The notes under the pieces are model-generated. The model had not been told where the DNA came from and did not search any database. It was given only the letters and a program-made list of their open reading frames with translations. The translations under genes were made by a program, and so were the position numbers. Shown piece by piece: positions 52,156 to 59,441 of a stretch of DNA of 59,441 nucleotides (position 1 is its first letter; each line of letters starts with the position of its first letter). Origin of the DNA: Candidatus Viridilinea mediisalina (GTDB lineage Bacteria > Chloroflexota > Chloroflexia > Chloroflexales > Chloroflexaceae); NCBI RefSeq assembly GCF_002532535.1, contig NZ_NQWI01000023.1, positions 1-59,441 of the forward strand, in the 5' to 3' direction.

Positions 52156-54447
52156 ATGTCGGTAACGTCACGTAGACCTACAGATCAACCCCACATGGGG
52201 CGATCCATGGCTTGGCTGGTAGAGCCCTGCCTCCTCATCGGTTTATTGGTAGCCTGGGTGATTGGGGCAGGTATGGTGCAACGAGAGCTAACCCCTCAGC
52301 GCATTGAACTGACCCAACCACTCATAGAGAGCGAAGCGCATTGGGCTGGGCTCTATGATCTGGAGCAGTGGCCCGCCGAGCCGCCCTTTCTCTATCGCTG
52401 GACAAGTGGTTATTTCTTTGCCCAAATACCATGGGCATACCATGCAGCGCCTCGTTATGCGGTACATGTGCGCTTATCATCTGGGCCAGGAGAACCACGC
52501 CCCTTAACCTTCCTGAGCAATGAGCAAGCATTTGCCACCACATTGCCGCAAGCAGGTTTTCGCGTCTATCGGCTCTTATTACCTCCTCCTGCGGAACCAG
52601 AGCCAAACCTGCGTTTTGCCATAGCAATTGAGCCATGGCAGCAACCAGGCGATCCGCGCCCGCTTGGCCTCATGATGACCGATCTGGAGTTTTACCGCTT
52701 ACCCTACACTGCTCCAGAAAACCTCTTGATCGTCAGTATGGGTAGCGCACTGCTCTGGGGATTAGCGCGCTGGCGCGGGGCAAGGGTAGGTGGAGCCTTC
52801 ATGCTCTGTACTCCACTCATCATTATTTTCTTGATACTTTATGCCTACTTAAAACCTTCTCCGCTCACATATGCCACCATGGTTGGTTTCAGCTTTATCG
52901 CAGCAGGGGCAGGTATCTTCTTAGCCCAAGGGGCTTTGTTACGGCTTGGCATCGCCATACTTGGCAGTATTATGAGCTTTAGTGGAATGATCTGGGCAAG
53001 TTGGCTTTCAGATGATGCCTTTATTTCATTTCATTATGCTCAAAACTTCTTACTTGGTCATGGATTGGTGTACAACCCTGGCGAGCGGGTAGAAGGGTAT
53101 ACCAACTTCCTCTACACGATGCTCATTGCGCTCGTCTTATGGCTAGAAATGGATCCCATCCTATGGAGTTACCAATCAGGCGTTATCTGGGCACTTGGGC
53201 TTCTGCTACTCACCTATACAGTAGGGCAACGCCTGCTTGGGTCGGTATGGGGGGGTGTGGCCGCACTCTTTGTCGCTACAAGCCAAAGTCTGCTGCTACA
53301 TAGTACACGCGGGGGGGGCCTCGAGACAGCCTTCTATGCCATGCTGATCGTACTAGCCATCAGCCTTTACCTATGGCACATGAATGAAGCTGAAGAGGGC
53401 CTGCCCACACGGCTACGCTTATGCAGCGTAGGCATCGTCCTCGCGCTCGCAAGCCTCACACGGCCCGAAGGGCTGCTTGTATTTGCGCTCACCATCCTGC
53501 ATGCGCTCGTCTACGATCTGCGTTGGTCGGAATGGGGGCATATCCGCGCCTTCATGCGGCGCAAGCGAGGCATCATCGCCTTGATTGCACCCTACCTGCT
53601 CATTATTATTCCCTTTTTCCTTTGGCGCTATAGCTACTATGGAGAATGGCTGCCCAACACCTTCTATGCCAAAACTGGCGGAGGCGGGCGGGCAGTCATG
53701 CGTGGTTTGGCCTACAGTTGGAGTTTTGCCCAAACGATGGGAGGGCCACTGCTCATCATTGCCCTAGGCGGATTCATCGCCAATTGGCGGCAGAGATTGG
53801 GCACTTGGCGGGGCTATATGCTGCTCATTGTGAGCATCTATACCACGTATATTATCGTAGTTGGTGGCGATCATTTTCGGGGTGAACGCTTCTTTGTGCC
53901 CCTTGTTCCGCTCCTAGCCATCCTGCTGGCTGATGGGTTGGCTACACTCATCAGTGCAACTAAGCAACGGCTTCAGGTCTATCGCACCGCACAATTCTTA
54001 TTGATCTGCTTACTCATAAGTTACAGCTTTATGGCCCTCAACCGAACACGAGAATTTGAATATATCATACGAGGTTTGGATGAAAGTGTCGATATCTGGC
54101 GTGAAATTGGGTGGTGGATGGCCGACCATACGACATCAGAGCAGAGCATTGCGGTTGCAGGAGCTGGTGCGATTGCGTTCTATGGCCAACGTACAACTAT
54201 TGATATGCATGGATTAAATGACCACTATATCGCCAGAGTTGAAATGGCGACCATGGGAACTGGGCCAGTAGGCCATGAAAAGCGTGCTCCCGATTATGTC
54301 CTCAATCAGCGTCGCCCTACCTACATTCCACATCTATGGACCGACTATTTTCCTAACGAGAGCTACCTAACCAGAGATTACCAGTTGATCACGATCAACA
54401 CTCGTTATGGGCGGGAACTTTTGATGTGGCAACGGCGTCCTTCATGA
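52156..54447 (+). CDS. GT-C membrane glycosyltransferase, AftB/DDAFISF type
   Basis: A 763-residue protein: one N-terminal helix (about 21-40), a soluble beta domain (about 45-200), then about ten helices (about 205-640) and a short C-terminal soluble part. The loop SDDAFISFHYAQNFLLGHGL with YNPGERVEGYTNFLYTML is the hallmark of polyprenol-phosphate-sugar transferases related to mycobacterial arabinofuranosyltransferase AftB; the Asp-Asp pair is the expected catalytic site. The C-terminal part has AVAGAGAIAFYGQRTTIDMHGLND, also common in this family. An insertion of a soluble domain near the N-terminus is unusual. The start has a 4-bp gap to the preceding stop. Confidence 0.82.
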   Translation: MSVTSRRPTDQPHMGRSMAWLVEPCLLIGLLVAWVIGAGMVQRELTPQRIELTQPLIESEAHWAGLYDLEQWPAEPPFLYRWTSGYFFAQIPWAYHAAPRYAVHVRLSSGPGEPRPLTFLSNEQAFATTLPQAGFRVYRLLLPPPAEPEPNLRFAIAIEPWQQPGDPRPLGLMMTDLEFYRLPYTAPENLLIVSMGSALLWGLARWRGARVGGAFMLCTPLIIIFLILYAYLKPSPLTYATMVGFSFIAAGAGIFLAQGALLRLGIAILGSIMSFSGMIWASWLSDDAFISFHYAQNFLLGHGLVYNPGERVEGYTNFLYTMLIALVLWLEMDPILWSYQSGVIWALGLLLLTYTVGQRLLGSVWGGVAALFVATSQSLLLHSTRGGGLETAFYAMLIVLAISLYLWHMNEAEEGLPTRLRLCSVGIVLALASLTRPEGLLVFALTILHALVYDLRWSEWGHIRAFMRRKRGIIALIAPYLLIIIPFFLWRYSYYGEWLPNTFYAKTGGGGRAVMRGLAYSWSFAQTMGGPLLIIALGGFIANWRQRLGTWRGYMLLIVSIYTTYIIVVGGDHFRGERFFVPLVPLLAILLADGLATLISATKQRLQVYRTAQFLLICLLISYSFMALNRTREFEYIIRGLDESVDIWREIGWWMADHTTSEQSIAVAGAGAIAFYGQRTTIDMHGLNDHYIARVEMATMGTGPVGHEKRAPDYVLNQRRPTYIPHLWTDYFPNESYLTRDYQLITINTRYGRELLMWQRRPS

Positions 54448-54488
54448 AGATGTCAGTTGTGCATCAGGTAGGTCACGCATCCAACGGC

Positions 54489-54518
54489 TTGACAAAACAA
54501 AGCGTAAGGGCTTATGAT
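54489..54518 (+). promoter_or_regulatory. Sigma70-type promoter of the exported-protein gene
   Basis: TTGACA (54489-54494) and TATGAT (54513-54518), 18-bp spacer, 56 bp upstream of the ATG at 54574. Confidence 0.7.
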
Positions 54519-54573
54519 CGACCTGATTCATGAAAACAATGAAAATTCTGTTCGCATAAAAGGAGTACATCTC

Positions 54574-55353
54574 ATGAAAAGCAACCAACGCCAGCGTAAC
54601 CTACGCCCGCTTATTGCGGGCATGACAGGCTTTACCCTCATGATCATTCTGGGCTTATTCCTCAGTTTAAGCAGTTTCCAGAGGCAAGGTCAAGCACAGT
54701 CAGACTCGCCCATCTTCCAGTTACCTGATTACACGCCAACTCCAACGGTTCCACCACAGCCCACGAGCGCACCTGTATTGGCTGAACAGCTCCTGCTCAA
54801 GCCAGAGCTGGATCGCCCCGAAGCGCTGGAAGCATGGGAGTTCGTTGATGTGGGCATGATGCTCCCAGAGGATCGCTCGGTCTGGAAGATCGAAGAGGGC
54901 GCGTTGCATCAGGATCGTACGGCAGCAGCAGGCAACCCCAATACCTATGAGACCATGGCCTTCATTGGCGATCCGACATGGAGCGACTATACCGTACGTA
55001 TGCGCTTCCACGACCAGGGCAATGGCAATGTGGGCCTGGTTGTGCGCCGCCAAGCTGAGGATTTCTATCGGCTGCGCTTATTGGCCGACATCTATAGCGA
55101 TACGCCCAAGATCATGCTCGAAAGGGTTGTAGATGGTGTCGTAACCCCACTTGCCACCCTTGATGAGCCGGGCTATGAGTTGCGTCTATGGAATGAATTG
55201 TCGCTCAGTGTCTCTGGCGATCAACTTCAAGCATCACTGAACGGTGAGCCAATCCTTGTAGCCGAGGATAGTACCCTAACAAACGGACAAGCGGGTATCT
55301 TTACGCGCGCAATGGGTAAAATCCGTTTTAGTGATGTGATGATTACCGAATAA
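54574..55353 (+). CDS. Membrane-anchored or secreted LamG/DUF1080-like protein
   Basis: A 259-residue protein with an N-terminal hydrophobic segment (about 11-35), a Thr/Pro linker (YTPTPTVPPQPTSAP) and a beta-sandwich domain (about 80-259) of the concanavalin A-like type: WKIEEGALHQDR, WSDYTVRMRFHDQGNGNVGLVVR, ELSLSVSGDQLQASLNGEPI and NGQAGIFTRAMGKIRFSDVMI. The pattern matches the DUF1080/family-16-like carbohydrate-binding fold; no catalytic acids are evident. It lacks the YLPLV tail. The start has AAGGAG nine bases upstream and its own promoter, separating it from the GT-C operon. Confidence 0.78.
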   Translation: MKSNQRQRNLRPLIAGMTGFTLMIILGLFLSLSSFQRQGQAQSDSPIFQLPDYTPTPTVPPQPTSAPVLAEQLLLKPELDRPEALEAWEFVDVGMMLPEDRSVWKIEEGALHQDRTAAAGNPNTYETMAFIGDPTWSDYTVRMRFHDQGNGNVGLVVRRQAEDFYRLRLLADIYSDTPKIMLERVVDGVVTPLATLDEPGYELRLWNELSLSVSGDQLQASLNGEPILVAEDSTLTNGQAGIFTRAMGKIRFSDVMITE

Positions 55354-55470
55354 GACTAAGGTTTCAGACCACGTTACAGTCTGAGTACATCCAGCACATT
55401 GTGATGCCTCATCATCTGTAGCATGTATCTCTAGTATTTTTACCCTGTTTATGATGAAGGGGGTTATGTA

Positions 55471-57735
55471 GTGGTAGTTCGCTCGTTCTTCGTAGGTGTA
55501 CTTTGTGCATTGTTAGTCTTGGCTGGAATACTACCTTCGAGTATAGTTGCACAACATGATATAGATCTACGTGTGCTGTCTCAACAAGCAATACCAAGTT
55601 CAGGCGATGTCAAGTATCCTAGTGTTGCTACGGCAGGCAATCAGGCTGCTATAGCCGGTAGTGCTGATCGATCAACTGCTCGGTCTTGGGTGAAACCCGC
55701 TGTGGAAACGAGTTTCGGGAGTCCATTTGATCTTGGTGCTGCCGAAGGACAGTCTGATTGGATTGCAGCAGCCGTCTCAGGTCGTAATGACGGTATGTTT
55801 ACCTATACATGGTCGCGGTTAGCCGTGGTTGGGCCATTGCTGCTGCGTCAACGCTATCCTAATGGCCAACTTTCAGGTGAAGTGACTGCACAGCCTCGCG
55901 TGACCGGACGTGAGTACTTCTTCCCTGAAGCAGTAACCGATCACGCTGGAACGACGGTTGTTATTTGGAATGGCAATGCACGCTATCGCTATGCCTTCGC
56001 CAGAGATGGCGATATTACGCAATGGCAAGGCCCCGGCCTCGTTGCTGATGTTGAGAGCTTTGGTCGTCCAAGCCTTGCAGTTGGTGCAAATAATGAGATA
56101 GGTGTTGCCTTTATGAGTAGAGGCAATATCTATATGGGCTTGTGGAATGGCATTGGCTTTGATATTCAGACCGTCTCTGAGACGAACCTCTTTGATGCTG
56201 ATCCTTCAATGACCTTTATGTCCGATGGTTCGCCGGTCGTTGCTTGGCGTAGCTCGGATGGCGGGGTCTTTTATTCGGTGCGTCAGCCTAATGGGGCGTG
56301 GCCGACCTCGCGCCTCCTGAATGATACGGCTGAAGGTCGTGTCGGTGTCTCCGCAGATGCAGCAGATAATCTTGGATTCAGTTGGGTCGTTGATGGTAGG
56401 CTGTATGCAGCCTATATCTCTGCTGATGGTGGGGTGGTTGGCCCAATTCATTTACCTTCAGCTCCTGATCCGGTCTTTAATGGGGCAATCGCAATGAGCC
56501 TTGAAGATCGGTCATACATGCAGGTTGTGGTTGAGCGCTTTGGTGGCTTGGGTCTTCGCACCGATTACTTTCTCCTTTCGGCTCAAGGTGCTCTGGCTGT
56601 CACACCTACTCCAACCATTACTCCTACCCCAACCCCTCCGCCTATTAGCGCCCAACCCGTTATCGAAGGTGGCGCAGAGTTGGTGCGTGCTACCCAGAGT
56701 GTGAGTGTTACCTTTACTGAGGTTGAAGGTGACCCAACCCATGTGCGTTGGAATTGGGGCGCTGAACCAACCCATGAGAACCCTTGGGTTGCGTATCAGC
56801 CGACTATTGCAGTAACACTACCAACTAATCTCCAACAGTGTACCCCCTATACCCTCTATACCCAGGTGCGTGAGGACGAGACCGTGGAGGAAGAGCCGAA
56901 GAGTGCTTCGGTTGCCTTTGATAATGCGGTGGATGCGTCGATCCGGATCGCCAATCCCCACCATCCCACCACCAACCCAGTCTTTACCCCGCTCGTGAGC
57001 GAATTGCTTGATTTGGGTACCGATCATGGAGCCTTCGGTGGCGATCCTTCCTTCATCCGTGAGGCAGCCTTCTACCTTGAGATTGAGGGCGCTGATGATT
57101 GCTCCGGGCTCAAAGAGTTTCGCGTTGGAGCGTCAGCCGATACCCTTGGACGCCCCTTTGGGATCGTTGATGGCTTTTTTGCGAATATTGTCGCTATTCC
57201 TGGTTCTCCCTCCGATGGGCCAGTGAATGTGACCGTACAGGTGACTGATCAGAGCGGGAATGTGAGAACCGAGTCTGCGCGCCTCACGCTGGATCGGGTG
57301 CGCCCTGTCCTCGAGAGCGGCGAATTGGCTGAGATTCGCCTCAATGAGCATGCCAATATCCTCAGCACCCTCGTCTTTAGCAATGTCACCGTTACCGATA
57401 CGTTCCCCGGAGGCTATTGGGGCGTCTGGTTGGCCAATAGCCTTAATCCGATCTCCAACCCCTTGATTGACCAGGGCCTCAATTGGATTCCTGTTGAGAT
57501 TGGCCCCGCATGGCGTAGTGATAATAGCCAACCGATCGTAGACAATTGGAGCCTCGCTGGCGGGCTTCGCGTCTCACTGCCTAATTTGCGTAGACTTGAA
57601 GATCCAACCTTCTATGTCTATGCCCGCTTCCTCGATGGTGCTGGTAATCCTACCGATACCTTTATTAGCCAGACGGTGCGGGTTGATGGATCGTTGACCT
57701 TCCCTCAGACCTATCTGCCGCTGGTTCAACGTTAA
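55471..57735 (+). CDS. Exported beta-propeller and Ig-like protein with YLPLVQR tail
   Basis: A 754-residue secreted protein. It starts at a GTG preceded by GAAGGGGG and has a Sec signal (VVRSFFVGVLCALLVLAGILP). Residues about 45-375 form repeated beta motifs suggestive of a sialidase-like propeller (for example SRGNIYMGLWNGIGFD, SSDGGVFYSVRQPNGAW). A Thr/Pro linker (PTPTITPTPTPPP) is followed by Ig/Big-like domains (about 395-735). The final residues are QTYLPLVQR. It lies between GT-C genes, so it is a candidate substrate of the glycosylation or surface-assembly machinery. Confidence 0.8.
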   Translation: MVVRSFFVGVLCALLVLAGILPSSIVAQHDIDLRVLSQQAIPSSGDVKYPSVATAGNQAAIAGSADRSTARSWVKPAVETSFGSPFDLGAAEGQSDWIAAAVSGRNDGMFTYTWSRLAVVGPLLLRQRYPNGQLSGEVTAQPRVTGREYFFPEAVTDHAGTTVVIWNGNARYRYAFARDGDITQWQGPGLVADVESFGRPSLAVGANNEIGVAFMSRGNIYMGLWNGIGFDIQTVSETNLFDADPSMTFMSDGSPVVAWRSSDGGVFYSVRQPNGAWPTSRLLNDTAEGRVGVSADAADNLGFSWVVDGRLYAAYISADGGVVGPIHLPSAPDPVFNGAIAMSLEDRSYMQVVVERFGGLGLRTDYFLLSAQGALAVTPTPTITPTPTPPPISAQPVIEGGAELVRATQSVSVTFTEVEGDPTHVRWNWGAEPTHENPWVAYQPTIAVTLPTNLQQCTPYTLYTQVREDETVEEEPKSASVAFDNAVDASIRIANPHHPTTNPVFTPLVSELLDLGTDHGAFGGDPSFIREAAFYLEIEGADDCSGLKEFRVGASADTLGRPFGIVDGFFANIVAIPGSPSDGPVNVTVQVTDQSGNVRTESARLTLDRVRPVLESGELAEIRLNEHANILSTLVFSNVTVTDTFPGGYWGVWLANSLNPISNPLIDQGLNWIPVEIGPAWRSDNSQPIVDNWSLAGGLRVSLPNLRRLEDPTFYVYARFLDGAGNPTDTFISQTVRVDGSLTFPQTYLPLVQR

Positions 57736-57741
57736 AGCGTT

Positions 57742-57766
57742 GCGGGGGCGGCGAAGCTGCCCCCGC
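57742..57766 (+). terminator. GC-rich hairpin after the exported propeller gene
   Basis: GCGGGGGCGGC and GCTGCCCCCGC pair over 11 bp (one G-T wobble) around GAA, seven bases past the stop codon. No T-tract follows and the next gene starts 20 bp later, so it may only attenuate read-through. Confidence 0.45.
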
Positions 57767-57785
57767 GCTCCTACCGAAATAGCAT

Positions 57786-59195
57786 ATGAAACCTCGTGAG
57801 TTTGGCCCCTGGATTATTCTAGGGGTTTGTCTGTTGCTGTTGCCTATCAGTTTGCCCCGCGTGGCCCTCAGCGATGAGGTGCAGTATTACGCCTATCTCC
57901 GTTCGGTCTATTTTGACCATGACCTCGATTTTCGCAATGAGTATACCTATTTCGCCGAGCAGGGCCGCCGCTTTGGTGATGAGGCTGTGGCCATGGCGCT
58001 GCTCCGTGAGGACGCGGTCAATCCGAACCCGACCACTGGTTTGCTGCGCAATGTGGCCCCCGTTGGTGCCGCGATCCTCTGGGCGCCCGGGTTTATCCTC
58101 GCCGATCTGGGGGTGCTGCTAGCCAATCGCTTCGGGATCGAAATTCCCCGCGATGGCTTTGCTCGCCCCTATATCGTCGCCGTCTGCATGATGACGGTGC
58201 TCTATACCCTGCTGGGCTTGCAACTCACCTATCGCCTCGCTCGCCGCTATAGCGGCGATTTTGCCGCAACGGTGGCGACGCTCACCGTCTTCCTCGCGTC
58301 GCCCCTGGTCTTCTATACCTACATTGCGATGCCATGGGCCCATGCGCCCGGCTTCTTCCTCTTTGCCCTCTTTCTGACCATCTGGCTGCGTGATTGGGGC
58401 CGCCCGCAGCAGCGTAGCCTCGCAACATGGCTCTTGCTTGGGCTGATTGGCGGGCTGATGGTGATCACACGTGAGCAGTTGGGTTTGCTGTTGATCATTC
58501 CAGCCCTGGAAGCCCTTGGGGGCTATTGGCAATTGCTCCGCACCCGCGCTTGGCCGCTAGCACTGCGGCAGGTTGGTCGCCATGTGGCCTTTCTGCTGGC
58601 CCTGCTGCTGGCGCTCACGCCCCAATTGGTGGCCTACCAGATCCTCAATGGCCGCCCAGGGCCGTCGGCTACGGTGGCGGGTAAACTCGATTGGGCCAGC
58701 CCCAATTTCTTCAATACGCTCTTTGATCCGGGGCGCGGTGCCTTCCTCTGGGCTCCTGTGCTGGCGCTAGGGCTGCTGGGTCTCTTCTGGCTGGGGCGGC
58801 GCGATTATGCCCTCGCCCTACTGTTGCTCGCTGGTTTCTTGGCCCAGACCTATATCAATGGGGCCTTTGGTACCACTTGGCACCTACGCGGAGCTTTTGG
58901 CTTCCGACGATTGATAGAGTGTACGCCCATCTTTGTGCTGGGCCTCGCGGCCCTGCTCGAATGGCTACGCCTGCGGGTTGGCCCTTGGCCTATTCTGGCC
59001 AGCGCCCTGCTGTTGGTCTACTGGAATGTGGGCCTGATTGCCCAATGGACGCTGCTGCGCCCCGCTTTGCGCCGCGAGTTGATCTGGGATGGCATGCTCT
59101 ACTACCAGTTTGTTGAAGTGCCTAGTCAGGTGTTGGCGCGCCTAGGGCCGTTGATCTTTGACCGCTGTCGCTTGACGACCAATCAGACTTGTTGA
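57786..59195 (+). CDS. Multi-pass membrane protein, GT39-like
   Basis: A 469-residue membrane protein with about ten helices. The first extracytoplasmic loop, SDEVQYYAYLRSVYFDHDLDFRNEYTYF, has the Asp-Glu position typical of GT-C mannosyl- or aminoarabinose-transferases; NVAPVGAAILWAPGFILADL and TFGTTWHLRGAFGFRRLIE later fit the same superfamily. No soluble C-terminal domain is present. It starts 50 bp after the exported propeller gene and closes the series of membrane enzymes. The sugar and acceptor are unknown. Confidence 0.75.
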   Translation: MKPREFGPWIILGVCLLLLPISLPRVALSDEVQYYAYLRSVYFDHDLDFRNEYTYFAEQGRRFGDEAVAMALLREDAVNPNPTTGLLRNVAPVGAAILWAPGFILADLGVLLANRFGIEIPRDGFARPYIVAVCMMTVLYTLLGLQLTYRLARRYSGDFAATVATLTVFLASPLVFYTYIAMPWAHAPGFFLFALFLTIWLRDWGRPQQRSLATWLLLGLIGGLMVITREQLGLLLIIPALEALGGYWQLLRTRAWPLALRQVGRHVAFLLALLLALTPQLVAYQILNGRPGPSATVAGKLDWASPNFFNTLFDPGRGAFLWAPVLALGLLGLFWLGRRDYALALLLLAGFLAQTYINGAFGTTWHLRGAFGFRRLIECTPIFVLGLAALLEWLRLRVGPWPILASALLLVYWNVGLIAQWTLLRPALRRELIWDGMLYYQFVEVPSQVLARLGPLIFDRCRLTTNQTC

Positions 59196-59441
59196 GGTGA
59201 GGGAAGGAACTATAGTCCTTCAGAAGGCTACTTTACTGTTTTTAGTTGGCTGAGAGGCTGTCTGAAAAGTCTATGAACTGGCGTTGGAGTGCCGGCTTCA
59301 GCCGGCTAAAGCCGGCACTCCAACGCGTGCCCACTAGCTTTTCAGACAGCTTCTGAGGTCGCCGACCCCCCCCGGATGCCGACTAAAGTCGGCACTACGA
59401 TGGTTAGGTAGTGCCGACTTTAGTCGGCTGAGGTCGCCGAC
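59196..59441. repeat. Repeat-only right edge of the window
   Basis: No gene is seen. An AAGGAACTATAGTCCTT palindrome lies near 59205, followed by a family B MITE (59254-59353) inserted into a family A palindrome and a further partial family A copy running off the window from about 59406. Confidence 0.8.
59254..59353. mobile_element. Family B MITE, intact copy with TGA duplication inside a family A repeat
   Basis: The 100-bp element starts GAGGCTGTCTGAAAAG and ends CTTTTCAGACAGCTTC, 16-bp inverted ends with one mismatch. TGA flanks both sides (59251-59253, 59354-59356). The outside sequences, TTAGTTGGC-TGA and TGA-GGTCGCCGAC, rejoin to a family A palindrome when the element and one TGA are removed. 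Confidence 0.88.

Overview
This window looks like a chromosome fragment of a filamentous member of Chloroflexota, most likely order Chloroflexales. The reasons are an auracyanin-like blue-copper lipoprotein, Streptomyces-conservon-like GTPase genes, many Uma2, DUF4058, NHL and CHAT proteins, moderately high GC, and intergenic spaces packed with short palindromic and 7-8-bp tandem repeats. This placement is inference; there is no rRNA or other marker gene. I saw no tRNA, CRISPR array or intact transposase gene.

Layout. 0.1-3.9 kb: phosphonate-type ABC importer (phnD-phnC-phnE-phnE, minus strand) with a possible PHO-box upstream. 4.0-10.1 kb: a [2Fe-2S]-CobO fusion, Uma2 nuclease-fold protein, alpha/beta hydrolase, auracyanin-like protein, a gene broken by nested repeats, SppA and an orphan NHLP-type RiPP-like peptide. 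10.2-20.7 kb: a giant soluble adenylate cyclase/AAA/TPR protein, MazG-like protein, a secreted trypsin with cohesin and dockerin modules, and a histidine kinase. 20.9-26.1 kb: roadblock protein, then a tandemly duplicated cassette of PATAN protein, CvnD-like small GTPase and protoglobin. 26.2-34.5 kb: PadR regulator, NHL lipoprotein, and a sigma/zinc-finger fusion overlapping a CHAT-TPR protease. 34.6-44.9 kb: secreted proteins including a C11 peptidase, a papain-fold protein with a second caspase-like domain, PNP and DUF4058. 45.5-59.2 kb: a plus-strand series of four or five multi-pass GT-C-like membrane proteins interleaved with two exported proteins, probably envelope glycan or protein glycosylation.

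Three cross-cutting patterns stand out. (1) Four large Sec-exported non-lipoproteins end exactly in [VT][YF]LPLV[RQ]R, suggesting a C-terminal sorting or assembly tail. (2) The histidine kinase, roadblock and GTPase genes form a conservon-like signalling region in which PATAN stands where DUF742 would be and a haem sensor has been added, duplicated with nearly identical GTPases. (3) Repeat elements with internal heptamer arrays abut stop codons precisely in at least six places, several with TTA/TNA-type target duplications, as if a mobile element family uses stop codons as landing sites.
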